Assembly (NCBI GenBank): GCA_034004165.1
Contig: JAVEXI010000021.1
Location: 1 to 30,111, forward strand
Origin: Gudongella sp034004165
GTDB taxonomy: Bacteria; Bacillota; Clostridia; Tissierellales; Tissierellaceae
DNA: 30,111 nt
Direction: 5' to 3'
Both the position numbers and the translations under genes were made by a program. The notes under the pieces are model-generated. The model did no database searches, was not told the DNA's origin, and was given only the letters and a program-made list of their open reading frames with translations. Positions 1-6,786 of this stretch are shown here, piece after piece (positions within the stretch are counted from its first letter, which is position 1; each line of letters opens with the position of its first letter).

Positions 1-1
1 A

Positions 2-667
2 ATACTATTCTCAGAACAGGAAAGCCGAGGAATTTATGAGGGAATATTTCACAGAATACTAATCCATGCACAGGATTTGGAGAAGGTGTATATTAAAGTA
101 CCGACTTTTAACGATATAATTATGGATAGAATAGAAAGACTTGGGTTTATCAGACAAAGATATACTTATCTTATGGTGCGTGGAGATGATCCTGTAAGAG
201 ATGAAGATTTGCCTGAAGGTTTTGCTCTGAGGTCATTTGATCCAGAAAGAGATATTGACGAGTGGTGCAGAGTGAGAAACATTGTATTTGCCACTGTTAA
301 GGGGAGCGAAACTCCACTGACACCACAGATAGTAAGTGACTTTATTGGCGCCAACGATTATCTTTCTGGTGGCATGATAATGCTCACTTATAAAGGTGAA
401 AACATAGGCATGGTCAGAGGAACCAGAAGTGAATACGAAGGAAAGCCTGTGATGAATATCAGCTCAGTGGGAGTACTGCCTGAATATCAGGGCAGGGGTT
501 TTGGTAGAATACTGCTTAGAGAAGCGATAAGATACGCAAAGAGGTCAGGATTTGACAGAACAATAATCTCAGTCAATGCTGACAATGAAGATGCGCGAAA
601 AATTTATGACAGAGAAAAATTTAAAGAGATAGAAGGCATTGTATGCTATGAATATTTAGTCCATTAA
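2..667 (+). CDS. GNAT family N-acetyltransferase, 5' end outside window
   Basis: Predicted acetyl-CoA-dependent N-acetyltransferase; substrate unknown. The C-terminal half carries the GNAT acetyl-CoA loop in the stretch VGVLPEYQGRGFGRILL (the Q/R-x-x-G-x-G/A motif is QGRGFG), followed by the usual helix, a beta strand with ISVNADNEDA, and KIYDREKFKE near the end. The frame is open, with no stop, from position 2. A TTG at 77 could start a 196-residue protein, but it has no ribosome-binding site and the sequence upstream reads as plausible protein, so I infer that the true start lies left of the window. Residues just after 77 (VPTFNDIIMDRIERLGF) look like the end of a first GNAT domain, so the full protein may be a tandem GNAT. 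A hairpin terminator follows. Family call is firm; extent is uncertain. Confidence 0.8.
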   Translation: MLFSEQESRGIYEGIFHRILIHAQDLEKVYIKVPTFNDIIMDRIERLGFIRQRYTYLMVRGDDPVRDEDLPEGFALRSFDPERDIDEWCRVRNIVFATVKGSETPLTPQIVSDFIGANDYLSGGMIMLTYKGENIGMVRGTRSEYEGKPVMNISSVGVLPEYQGRGFGRILLREAIRYAKRSGFDRTIISVNADNEDARKIYDREKFKEIEGIVCYEYLVH

Positions 668-688
668 AGATTTTGCATGAATGCAATT

Positions 689-716
689 AAAACAGAACCT
701 CAGTGGTTCTGTTTTT
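689..716 (+). terminator. Rho-independent terminator after the first GNAT gene
   Basis: An 11-bp perfect stem (AAAACAGAACC pairing with GGTTCTGTTTT) with a 5-base loop, running into T residues. It lies between the two GNAT genes, which argues that the second gene starts downstream at 753 rather than at the in-frame ATG at 681, which is upstream of this hairpin. Confidence 0.8.
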
Positions 717-752
717 ACTTGGGTATACATTATTGTGAAGGGAGGGATTATA

Positions 753-1202
753 ATGCTGATTAGGCGTGCTGAAATAAAAGAGAACCTGTTGCTGACAGAG
801 CTGGCGGTTATGTCAGAAGCCTACTGGGGTTATGATAAAAAGTTTTTAGACTCATTTCGTCAAATATACAGTATCAGTGAAGACTACATCATGAACCATC
901 CAACATTTGTCATGGAAGACGAAGGTAGGGTAATAGGATTTTACAATATAATTGAAAGCGATGAAGGCGTAACGCTAGAATACTTTTATTTGGATCCTGC
1001 ATATATTGGCAAAGGCCTTGGGAGAGTATTATGGGATCACCTCTCAGAATTTTGTCGTAACAGAGGAATAATTGACTTTTCTTTTGTATCGAGCCCTGAA
1101 GCCCAGGCTTTTTACGAGAAAATGGGGGCAGTCAGAGTTGGTGAAGTTAGCTCACTTGTTACAAAAGACCGCAGGATTTTAAAATGGAAGATGGTGCTGT
1201 AA
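753..1202 (+). CDS. GNAT family N-acetyltransferase
   Basis: Predicted 149-residue acetyltransferase of the GNAT superfamily, acting in the cytoplasm on an unknown amine substrate. The visible signature is LEYFYLDPAYIGKGLGRVLWDHL, with the acetyl-CoA-binding turn IGKGLG, followed by SSPEAQAFYEKMGA, the typical last helix of a GNAT fold. I chose ATG 753 because GGGAGGG lies 8 bases upstream. The longer in-frame start at 681 would begin inside the preceding terminator region and would add residues unlike any GNAT N-terminus. The gene is unrelated in detail to the GNAT immediately upstream, so this is not a recent duplication. It is followed by a 66-base gap before the encapsulin genes and could be cotranscribed with them. 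Substrate not predictable. Confidence 0.85.
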   Translation: MLIRRAEIKENLLLTELAVMSEAYWGYDKKFLDSFRQIYSISEDYIMNHPTFVMEDEGRVIGFYNIIESDEGVTLEYFYLDPAYIGKGLGRVLWDHLSEFCRNRGIIDFSFVSSPEAQAFYEKMGAVRVGEVSSLVTKDRRILKWKMVL

Positions 1203-1268
1203 CTGTTTATTGTCAAATTTTACGGGTAGAAGCATTAGCAGAAACTTTATAAAGGAGGATGATTTTTT

Positions 1269-1610
1269 ATGACTCAGTATCACGAGCCTGTAGAAAAGCT
1301 TGATGAAAAGACCATGGACATAACCAGGGCAATTATGAGCCTTAAGGAGGAATTGGAAGCTGTAGACTGGTATAACCAACGCGTAGCAGCAACTTCAGAC
1401 CCAGAGCTCAAGAAAATACTTGCCCATAATCGAGATGAGGAGATTGAGCACGCAGTTATGACTCTTGAATGGCTCAGAAGAAACATGGACAAATGGGATG
1501 AAGAACTAGGAACTTACTTATTTACAAAAGGTTCAATAACCGAGCTGGAAGAAGGAGCAGACGGCGCCAGTGTTCCAGGAAAGAGTCTGAACATTGGAGA
1601 TCTTAAATAG
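1269..1610 (+). CDS. Encapsulated ferritin-like protein (EncFtn)
   Basis: Ferroxidase cargo of an encapsulin nanocompartment. It oxidises Fe(II) and passes iron to the shell lumen for mineralisation. The 113-residue protein closely resembles characterised EncFtn proteins: YHEPVEKL at the N-terminus, ELEAVDWYNQRV, then LAHNRDEEIEHAVMTLEWLRRN. By alignment from memory to the Rhodospirillum rubrum protein, the ferroxidase-centre ligands correspond to E28, E58 and H61, with W34/Y35 also kept. It has one ferritin-like helical pair, half a classical ferritin, as expected for a family that assembles as a ring of dimers. The C-terminus, after an acidic linker, ends GKSLNIGDLK, matching the cargo-loading peptide that docks on the inner shell wall. 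The gene lies 11 bases before the shell gene and has an AAAGGAGG site just upstream. Very secure. Confidence 0.95.
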   Translation: MTQYHEPVEKLDEKTMDITRAIMSLKEELEAVDWYNQRVAATSDPELKKILAHNRDEEIEHAVMTLEWLRRNMDKWDEELGTYLFTKGSITELEEGADGASVPGKSLNIGDLK

Positions 1611-1621
1611 GGGGTAATGAG

Positions 1622-2404
1622 ATGTATCGTGAACTAGCGCCAATTAGCAGTGAAGCCTGGGAAGAGATTGATGCAAGGGCTTCAGAAGTGCTGAAGTCAT
1701 ACCTTTCTGCCAGGCGAGTTGTAAAGGTGAATGGGCCAAAAGGCCTTGATTACAATGTAATAACAGAAGGTAGACTGGGAAGTGTATCCGAAGCTGAAGA
1801 TGTGGAATTTGCAACGTATAATTGTCTGCCACTTACAGAGGCAAGAGTAGAGTTTGAAATGGACAGATGGGAACTTGACAATGTGTCCAGAGGTGCAAAA
1901 GACATTGACTTCACTCCTCTTGAGGAAGCAATGGAAAGAATCGCTTTATTTGAAGAAAAAGCTGTTTACAGTGGGCTTGAAGTAGCAGGCATCGAAGGGC
2001 TTGAAAAGGCAGCTTCAAAGAAACCACTTAAGTTCGGCGATGAAGGTTCGAAGATTCTCGAATCAATAACAAGTGGAGTTTTAGCGCTTCGGGAGAGTTT
2101 CTCAATAGACTCTCTTACGCTGATTGTAGGCAAAGAAGCCTATAAAAAAATAATTTCCAAGGATAGCGGATATCCACTAAACAAGAGAATAGAATCTCTG
2201 ATTCAGGGAAAAATTGTATTCAGTCATGTCGTCGATGGAGCTTTTCTGATTCCATATGACAACGAAGATTTGGAGCTAACCATAGGAAAAGATTATACGA
2301 TTGGATATCAATCACACACTAGAGAAAAAGTAAGATTTTACGTATCAGAATCGTTTACATTCAGAGTACTGGATCCAGATTTAATCGTTAAGTACGAAAT
2401 CTAG
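1622..2404 (+). CDS. Encapsulin shell protein (family 1, HK97 fold)
   Basis: Self-assembling shell protomer of a proteinaceous nanocompartment. The 260-residue length and the sequence match family 1 (linocin M18-like) encapsulins. Features seen are the N-terminal MYRELAPISSEAWEEIDARA helix, which in known structures lines the lumen and binds cargo tails, then ARRVVKVNGPKGLDYNVITEGRL, the central PLTEARVEFEMDRWELDNVSRGAKDID, and the C-terminal YQSHTREKVRFYVSESFTFRVLDPDLIVKYEI. It sits 11 bases downstream of EncFtn and is followed by a strong terminator, so the two genes form a complete cargo-shell operon. A T=1 or T=3 assembly cannot be settled from sequence, although T=1 is usual at this length. 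No HK97 protease or phage portal lies nearby, so this is not a prophage capsid. Confidence 0.95.
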   Translation: MYRELAPISSEAWEEIDARASEVLKSYLSARRVVKVNGPKGLDYNVITEGRLGSVSEAEDVEFATYNCLPLTEARVEFEMDRWELDNVSRGAKDIDFTPLEEAMERIALFEEKAVYSGLEVAGIEGLEKAASKKPLKFGDEGSKILESITSGVLALRESFSIDSLTLIVGKEAYKKIISKDSGYPLNKRIESLIQGKIVFSHVVDGAFLIPYDNEDLELTIGKDYTIGYQSHTREKVRFYVSESFTFRVLDPDLIVKYEI

Positions 2405-2417
2405 TAAAAAATATTTC

Positions 2418-2463
2418 AAAATGAAAGCAGGTTTGAGGTTAATCTTCAACCTGCTTTCATTTT
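2418..2463 (+). terminator. Rho-independent terminator of the encapsulin operon
   Basis: Long inverted repeat: AAAATGAAAGCAGG... pairs with ...CCTGCTTTCATTTT, with one or two mismatches at the inner end, closing a short loop and ending in TTTT. It separates the encapsulin operon from the ccdA promoter. Confidence 0.85.
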
Positions 2464-2522
2464 GCTTAGAAAACTATAAGGTGATATAATAACGTTCATC
2501 TATATAAATTGAGTAAAAACCC

Positions 2523-2551
2523 TGTACATATATACCCGCATGGGGTATAAT
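2523..2551 (+). promoter_or_regulatory. Promoter with CsoR/CstR-like operator upstream of ccdA
   Basis: A -10 TATAAT (2546-2551) stands 17 bases from a -35-like TGTACA (2523-2528). The spacer and -10 overlap a perfect inverted repeat, TATACCC (2531-2537) and GGGTATA (2543-2549), separated by 5 bases. The ATACCC...GGGTAT pattern is characteristic of operators bound by the DUF156 repressor family (CsoR for Cu(I), CstR for persulfides). Binding here would block RNA polymerase. The repeat is seen; the regulator identity is inferred, and no CsoR-family gene is in the window. Confidence 0.65.
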
Positions 2552-2583
2552 TGCACTTAGAAACGAATTACTTGGAGGTAAAT

Positions 2584-3279
2584 ATGATTAACGCAGATGT
2601 ATCGTATCCGATAGCATTAGGGGCTGGAGTACTGTCATTTTTCTCCCCTTGCCTTCTGCCTATGATACCAGCATATATAATGTATATTACAGGTGCAGAT
2701 TATGAGGATGACCTGGCAAAGAAAAGATTCCTTGCCATTACGAGGACGCTTGGATTTGTCATTGGGTTTACTGTGATATTTATGATCATGGGTTCTTCTG
2801 CTAGTTTTTTAGGGCGTTTCTTCGTTAAGAATAAACTCATCTTTTTCAGAGTTAGTGGCATTTTGATAATACTATTCGGTCTTAACATGATGGGCGTTTT
2901 GAAAGCTGGGTTTCTAAGCTCAGAAAAGCGAATGAAATCGCCAAAGCGCATAACCAGCTGGTTTAGCTCAATACTTATGGGGATGGCATTTGCAGCAGGC
3001 TGGACTCCCTGTTTTGGGCCTGTACTAGCGTCAATACTGGTATTTGCCGGCTCAGCGGGGACTCTTTCAAAAGGTGTTATGTTGCTATTTGTCTACTCGG
3101 TAGGCATGGCTGTTCCTTTCTTACTAACTGCTATGTTTATAAATGTTTTTACAGGATGGATGAACAAAGCGGAGAGATTTATGAAATACATGCCATTTAT
3201 AAGTGGAGTTATACTGATAATATTTGGCGTACTGATATTTTTTAATAAAATGATAGACATCAGCAGACTGCTGGTTTAA
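2584..3279 (+). CDS. ccdA: CcdA/DsbD-type membrane thiol-disulfide transporter
   Basis: Integral membrane protein that moves reducing equivalents from cytosolic thioredoxin across the membrane to an extracytoplasmic thioredoxin-like partner. It has 231 residues and about six hydrophobic segments. Two conserved redox cysteines are visible in the family contexts: FFSPCLLPMIPAY in the first membrane segment and GWTPCFGPVLASIL in the fourth. ATG 2584 is preferred over the TTG 33 bases upstream because GGAGGT precedes it with normal spacing and because the hydrophobic domain then begins near the N-terminus, as in homologues. The next gene, 13 bases downstream, encodes a membrane-anchored TlpA-like thioredoxin, the expected electron acceptor. 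Expression is probably controlled by the operator-containing promoter just upstream. Confidence 0.92.
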   Translation: MINADVSYPIALGAGVLSFFSPCLLPMIPAYIMYITGADYEDDLAKKRFLAITRTLGFVIGFTVIFMIMGSSASFLGRFFVKNKLIFFRVSGILIILFGLNMMGVLKAGFLSSEKRMKSPKRITSWFSSILMGMAFAAGWTPCFGPVLASILVFAGSAGTLSKGVMLLFVYSVGMAVPFLLTAMFINVFTGWMNKAERFMKYMPFISGVILIIFGVLIFFNKMIDISRLLV

Positions 3280-3292
3280 ATGGGGGATTACA

Positions 3293-3898
3293 ATGAAGAA
3301 TAAAAACATAGCAATACTTTTGATAGCAATCGTGGTTATTGTTGGTGCTGCGACATTTTTCTTAAAAGGTATGGGAAATCATCAAAGCGCAAATTTGCCC
3401 GTAGATTCTGCACCACAAGAATCAGTAAATGAAGATAGCAGCGAACCAGGAATTCAGCCTGCCAGGGTAGTTGGTGTTGATGTTGGGAATATTGCTCCTG
3501 ATTTTACGCTTGCAGACCTTACAGGAGAACAGGTAAGTCTTAGTGATTTTTCAGGCAAGCATGTCTTCTTAAATTTCTGGGCAACTTGGTGTAAATTCTG
3601 TGACCAGGAGATGCCTGACTTGCAGAAACTTTATATAGAAAATGACGATATGGCTGTCCTTGCAGTTAACATAATGGAAAAGAACGGTGAAGTTAAGGAT
3701 TACGTAACTAATAACGGGCTCGAGTTTCCAGTGGTATTAGATGAAAATGGAAGCATCGGAACAAAATTTATGGTAAGCGGGATGCCAACCACCTATTTCA
3801 TAGACAAAGAGGGAATGATTTTGGGCTATTACCCTGGAATGATGACCTATGAACAGATGGATGATGTGTTGCGACAAATGAGAGAACTGGAAGACTAG
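3293..3898 (+). CDS. TlpA/ResA-like membrane-anchored thiol-disulfide oxidoreductase
   Basis: Extracytoplasmic thioredoxin-fold reductase, probably reduced by the upstream CcdA, with unknown client proteins. Residues 7-24 form one hydrophobic segment after MKNKN, giving an N-terminal anchor. Residues about 31-60 are a low-complexity linker, and the thioredoxin domain follows (NIAPDFTLADLTGEQVSLSDFSGKH). The active site is WATWCKFC with C100 and C103, and the cis-proline loop is SGMPTTYFID. The domain arrangement matches ResA/TlpA (AhpC/TSA-Redoxin type), which in other bacteria serve cytochrome c maturation or repair of oxidised extracellular thiols. No cytochrome c maturation gene is visible here, so a general thiol role is as likely. 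The stop codon is inside the terminator stem that follows. Confidence 0.9.
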   Translation: MKNKNIAILLIAIVVIVGAATFFLKGMGNHQSANLPVDSAPQESVNEDSSEPGIQPARVVGVDVGNIAPDFTLADLTGEQVSLSDFSGKHVFLNFWATWCKFCDQEMPDLQKLYIENDDMAVLAVNIMEKNGEVKDYVTNNGLEFPVVLDENGSIGTKFMVSGMPTTYFIDKEGMILGYYPGMMTYEQMDDVLRQMRELED

Positions 3899-3918
3899 GC
3901 AAGTACTAGTCTTTTTTT
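3891..3918 (+). terminator. Rho-independent terminator overlapping the tlpA-like stop codon
   Basis: AAGACTAG (3891-3898) pairs with CTAGTCTT (3906-3913) around a 7-base loop, followed by a run of seven T (3912-3918). The TAG stop codon of the thioredoxin gene lies in the left arm. Confidence 0.8.
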
Positions 3919-3919
3919 A

Positions 3920-3948
3920 TTGCACTTTGCGACCTTTACTGATACAAT
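3920..3948 (+). promoter_or_regulatory. Candidate promoter of the ychF-like gene
   Basis: TTGCAC (3920-3925) and TACAAT (3943-3948) are separated by 17 bases and lie directly after the previous terminator, upstream of the ribosome-binding site AAGGAG at 3973-3978. The -35 match is only partial. Confidence 0.45.
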
Positions 3949-3985
3949 TTTGCATGAGGTACTTTTACGGAAAAGGAGTATTGAG

Positions 3986-5074
3986 ATGAAAATAGGACTT
4001 ATAGGGTTGCCTACTACAGGTAAAACTTCACTTTTCAACTTGCTTACAGGCTCTAACATTGAAACATCAGAGTTCTCAACAGGAAAAGTTGAAGCACATA
4101 TAGGAATCGCTAAGATTCCTGATGAAAGACTTGATTTTCTTTCAGACATGTATAAACCAAAAAAGAAGACTCATGCGACAATAGAAGCAATAGACGTTCC
4201 AGGCTTAGTCAAAGGGTCAGCATCGGGAAAAGGGGTCGGGAATCAGTTTTTGGAGAATATCAGAAAGACAGATGTTCTCGTTCACGTAATAAGAGCATTT
4301 GAAAACGAACATGTAATTCATCCTGATGGTTCCGTCGATCCGATTCGAGATATTGAGACTATAAACATGGAACTTTTATTTTCAGATCTTGAAGTAATTG
4401 AAAATAGAATAGAGAGAATTGAAGGATCAAAGAAAGTTACAAAAGAAAATCTTGAAGAGCTAGAGGTTCTAAAAAAATGCAGAGATGGGTTAGAAGAAGG
4501 GCTTTTGCTTAATAATATTGAGCTTGACGACAGGGAAAGAGATATTTTGAAGACTTTTTCATTTTTAAGTGAGCAGCCGATGATACTGGTTGCAAACATA
4601 GATGAAGATCAGCTTCAGAAAGGTACATTCCCTGGCAAAGAAGAGTTAGAGAGAATTTCTGCAGAAAGTGGAACTCCACTAATTGAAATCTGTGTAAAGA
4701 CTGAGTTAGAAATAGGCTCTTTAGATGAAGAAGATAGAATGTTATTCATAGAAGAACTTGGAATTACAGAATCTGGAATAGATTTACTCAGCAAAACGTC
4801 ATACGATTACCTCGGCTTAATCTCATTTCTTACAGCAGGAGAGGACGAAGTGAGAGCATGGCCCATTAGAAAGGGTACAATTGCAAAATTGGCAGCAGGG
4901 AAAATCCACTCAGATATAGAAAAGGGATTTATCAGGGCTGAAGTTTGCAGGTTCGCCGACCTGAAGGAATACGGCTCAATGCAAAAAGCCAGAGAAAAGG
5001 GTCTGGTGACTCTTGAAGGAAAAGAATACGTAGTTAAAGACGGAGATATTATAAATTTCAGATTTAATGTATAA
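3986..5074 (+). CDS. YchF/OLA1-like P-loop NTPase, divergent
   Basis: Obg-family NTPase, 362 residues, close to the length of canonical YchF. Order: G domain with P-loop GLPTTGKTSLFN, G3 region DVPGLVKGSASGKGVGNQFLENIRKTDVLVHVIRAF, a coiled insertion (about 130-190), G4 motif NIDE (the N-x-x-E type that gives YchF its preference for ATP), and a C-terminal TGS domain ending GKEYVVKDGDIINFRFNV, almost a textbook YchF C-terminus. The P-loop departs from the usual GLPNVGKSTLFN, and the insertion is acidic and irregular, so I infer a second, divergent paralogue; a standard ychF would be expected elsewhere in the genome. ATG 3986 has AAGGAG in place, while the longer frame from 3920 overlaps the promoter. 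YchF proteins are linked to ribosomes and oxidative stress. Confidence 0.85.
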   Translation: MKIGLIGLPTTGKTSLFNLLTGSNIETSEFSTGKVEAHIGIAKIPDERLDFLSDMYKPKKKTHATIEAIDVPGLVKGSASGKGVGNQFLENIRKTDVLVHVIRAFENEHVIHPDGSVDPIRDIETINMELLFSDLEVIENRIERIEGSKKVTKENLEELEVLKKCRDGLEEGLLLNNIELDDRERDILKTFSFLSEQPMILVANIDEDQLQKGTFPGKEELERISAESGTPLIEICVKTELEIGSLDEEDRMLFIEELGITESGIDLLSKTSYDYLGLISFLTAGEDEVRAWPIRKGTIAKLAAGKIHSDIEKGFIRAEVCRFADLKEYGSMQKAREKGLVTLEGKEYVVKDGDIINFRFNV

Positions 5075-5098
5075 AGGAGAGGATACCCTCTCCCTTTT
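5073..5098 (+). terminator. Hairpin between the ychF-like gene and the PP-loop gene
   Basis: GGAGAGG (5076-5082) pairs perfectly with CCTCTCC (5087-5093) over a 4-base loop, followed by C and TTTT. It begins at the stop codon of the preceding gene. The T-run is short, so it may act as a partial terminator or attenuator inside the operon rather than a full stop. Confidence 0.5.
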
Positions 5099-5120
5099 AC
5101 AAATGAGAGAGGAAGATTGT

Positions 5121-5990
5121 ATGGAAGAACTTGAAAAGAGTTTAGCTGGTTCTGGGTGCGAGGTGCTGGTGCCATTAAATGAAAAAAAGCCACTGCACGA
5201 TATAGAAAGAAGCATCATAAAGACTTATAGAAAGCATATATGGACTAAATTTATAAAGGCCATTAAAGAATATGAACTAATCCAGGATGGGGACAGAATA
5301 GCAGTTGCCATATCTGGTGGTAAAGACAGCCTTTTAATGGCGAAGTTGTTCCAGGAACTGAAGAAAAATGGAAAGCAGAATTTTGAAGTGGAATACATCG
5401 CGATGGATCCAGGATATCACAAAGACATAAGAAAGCTTTTAGAAGAGAATTGTGATTATCTTGGGATACCAGTTAATATATACGAAGCAAATATTTTTCA
5501 GGTGGCTGATAGAATCGCCAGTGACTATCCTTGTTATATGTGTGCCAGAATGAGAAGAGGTGCTCTTTATGGAAAAGCCCAGGAACTGGGATGCAACAAA
5601 CTGGCGCTGGGGCATCACTTCAATGACGTAATTGAAACAACGATGCTGAATCTCTTGTATGCTGGAAGCTTTAAGACTATGATGCCTAAATTAAAGGCAA
5701 AGAATTTTGAAAATATGGATCTAATCAGACCACTTTATCTCATAGAAGAAAAGTACATTGAAAGGTTTATTCAAAACAGTGGAATATGGCCTTTAAATTG
5801 TGCCTGTATGGTAACGGCAAAGAAGACCGGGAACAAGAGATATGAAATAAAAGATTTGATTGAGAAGATGAAAGACAACTTTGAGAATGTGGATATTTCT
5901 ATATTCAGGGCAGCACAAAATGTAAATATGGATGGTATTATTGGATGGGAGAAAGACGGAGAAAAACATTCTTTTCTCGATGAATATTAA
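5121..5990 (+). CDS. TtcA-like PP-loop ATPase (tRNA thiolation type)
   Basis: Cytosolic adenylating enzyme of the TtcA/TilS PP-loop group; TtcA makes 2-thiocytidine at tRNA position 32 using an Fe-S cluster. Residues 65-70 are the PP-loop SGGKDS, followed by LGHHFNDVIETTMLNLLY, the typical second TtcA/TilS motif. C138 and C141 (YPCYMCARMRRG) and C227/C229 (LNCACM) stand where TtcA has its three cluster-ligating cysteines; the CxC in place of a single C is notable. The N-terminal helical stretch (IERSIIKTYRKHIWTKFIKAIKEYELIQDGD) is also TtcA-like. I chose ATG 5121 because GAGAGGAA precedes it; upstream in-frame ATGs at 5067 and 5103 lack a site or overlap the hairpin. Substrate position on tRNA is inferred; Clostridia have several paralogues, so the symbol is withheld. 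Confidence 0.8.
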   Translation: MEELEKSLAGSGCEVLVPLNEKKPLHDIERSIIKTYRKHIWTKFIKAIKEYELIQDGDRIAVAISGGKDSLLMAKLFQELKKNGKQNFEVEYIAMDPGYHKDIRKLLEENCDYLGIPVNIYEANIFQVADRIASDYPCYMCARMRRGALYGKAQELGCNKLALGHHFNDVIETTMLNLLYAGSFKTMMPKLKAKNFENMDLIRPLYLIEEKYIERFIQNSGIWPLNCACMVTAKKTGNKRYEIKDLIEKMKDNFENVDISIFRAAQNVNMDGIIGWEKDGEKHSFLDEY

Positions 5991-6014
5991 ACTAAAAAGG
6001 ACAGGTGAAAAGAC

Positions 6015-6770
6015 ATGAGGATGATTTCGTGGAATGTAAATGGTATCAGAGCAAACCTTAAGAAGGGCTTTATGGACTACTTTAATCAGTTGGATGCTGA
6101 CATCTTCTGCCTTCAGGAAACTAAAATGCAGATTGGACAAGTAGAGATTGAACTGGAGGGGTATTATCAGTACTGGAATGAGGCTGAGAAAAAAGGATAT
6201 TCTGGAACTGCAATATTTACTAAGGTTAAGCCGATTAGTGATACCTATGGCATGGGAATAGAAGAACATGACAAAGAAGGTCGCATAATAACACTGGAAT
6301 ACGATAATTTTTACCTGGTGAATGTATATACTCCAAACTCTAAATCAGAGCTTGAAAGACTGGATTATCGGATGGTATGGGAAGATGATTTTCGGAAATA
6401 CCTTAAGGATCTGGAAACAAAAAAACCTGTGATCGTGTGTGGAGACTTAAATGTAGCTCATAAGGAGATTGACCTGAAAAACCCATCAACCAATAGGAGA
6501 AGCGCTGGATTTACAGATGAAGAGAGAAATAAGATGACTGAGCTCTTAGACTGCGGATTCATAGATACATTTAGGCACTTTTATCCAGAAATGGAAGATG
6601 CATATACCTGGTGGTCGTACATCACTAGGGCAAGAGACAGAAACGTAGGATGGAGAATTGACTATTTCCTTGTTTCTCAGGGGCTTAAGAATAAATTGGA
6701 AGATGCCAGAATACACAGTGAAATAATGGGATCTGATCATTGTCCTGTCGAACTTGAATTGAAATGGTGA
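6015..6770 (+). CDS. xth: Exodeoxyribonuclease III (AP endonuclease)
   Basis: Mg-dependent 3'-5' exonuclease and apurinic/apyrimidinic endonuclease acting in base-excision repair. All family motifs are present: ISWNVNGIRA at the N-terminus, CLQETKMQ with the metal-binding Glu, NVYTPNS, VIVCGDLNVAH with the catalytic Asp/Asn, the AYTWWSY and WRIDYFLVS segments, and a terminal GSDHCPVELEL with the catalytic Asp-His pair. It is 251 residues, normal for the ExoA/XthA family. AGGTGA precedes the ATG by 6 bases. It lies 24 bases after the TtcA-like gene and 16 bases before the YczE-like gene, so all are likely cotranscribed. Nothing unusual in the catalytic residues. Confidence 0.95.
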   Translation: MRMISWNVNGIRANLKKGFMDYFNQLDADIFCLQETKMQIGQVEIELEGYYQYWNEAEKKGYSGTAIFTKVKPISDTYGMGIEEHDKEGRIITLEYDNFYLVNVYTPNSKSELERLDYRMVWEDDFRKYLKDLETKKPVIVCGDLNVAHKEIDLKNPSTNRRSAGFTDEERNKMTELLDCGFIDTFRHFYPEMEDAYTWWSYITRARDRNVGWRIDYFLVSQGLKNKLEDARIHSEIMGSDHCPVELELKW

Positions 6771-6786
6771 GAAAGAAGGGGTCGAG

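Noticed and set aside
681..752. Upstream in-frame ATG extending the second GNAT gene
   Set aside because: It lies upstream of a clear terminator hairpin (689-716) and lacks a ribosome-binding site; ATG 753 has GGGAGGG.
1622..2404. Prophage capsid gene
   Set aside because: HK97-like fold is shared, but cargo gene, length and lack of portal, protease or tail genes identify an encapsulin.
3920..3985. Longer N-terminus for the YchF-like protein
   Set aside because: It covers the likely promoter, and YchF proteins begin directly at the P-loop strand as from ATG 3986.
5793..6269. 158-codon minus-strand open frame across the TtcA-like/xth junction
   Set aside because: Low-complexity translation antisense to two confident genes; no supporting promoter or ribosome-binding site.
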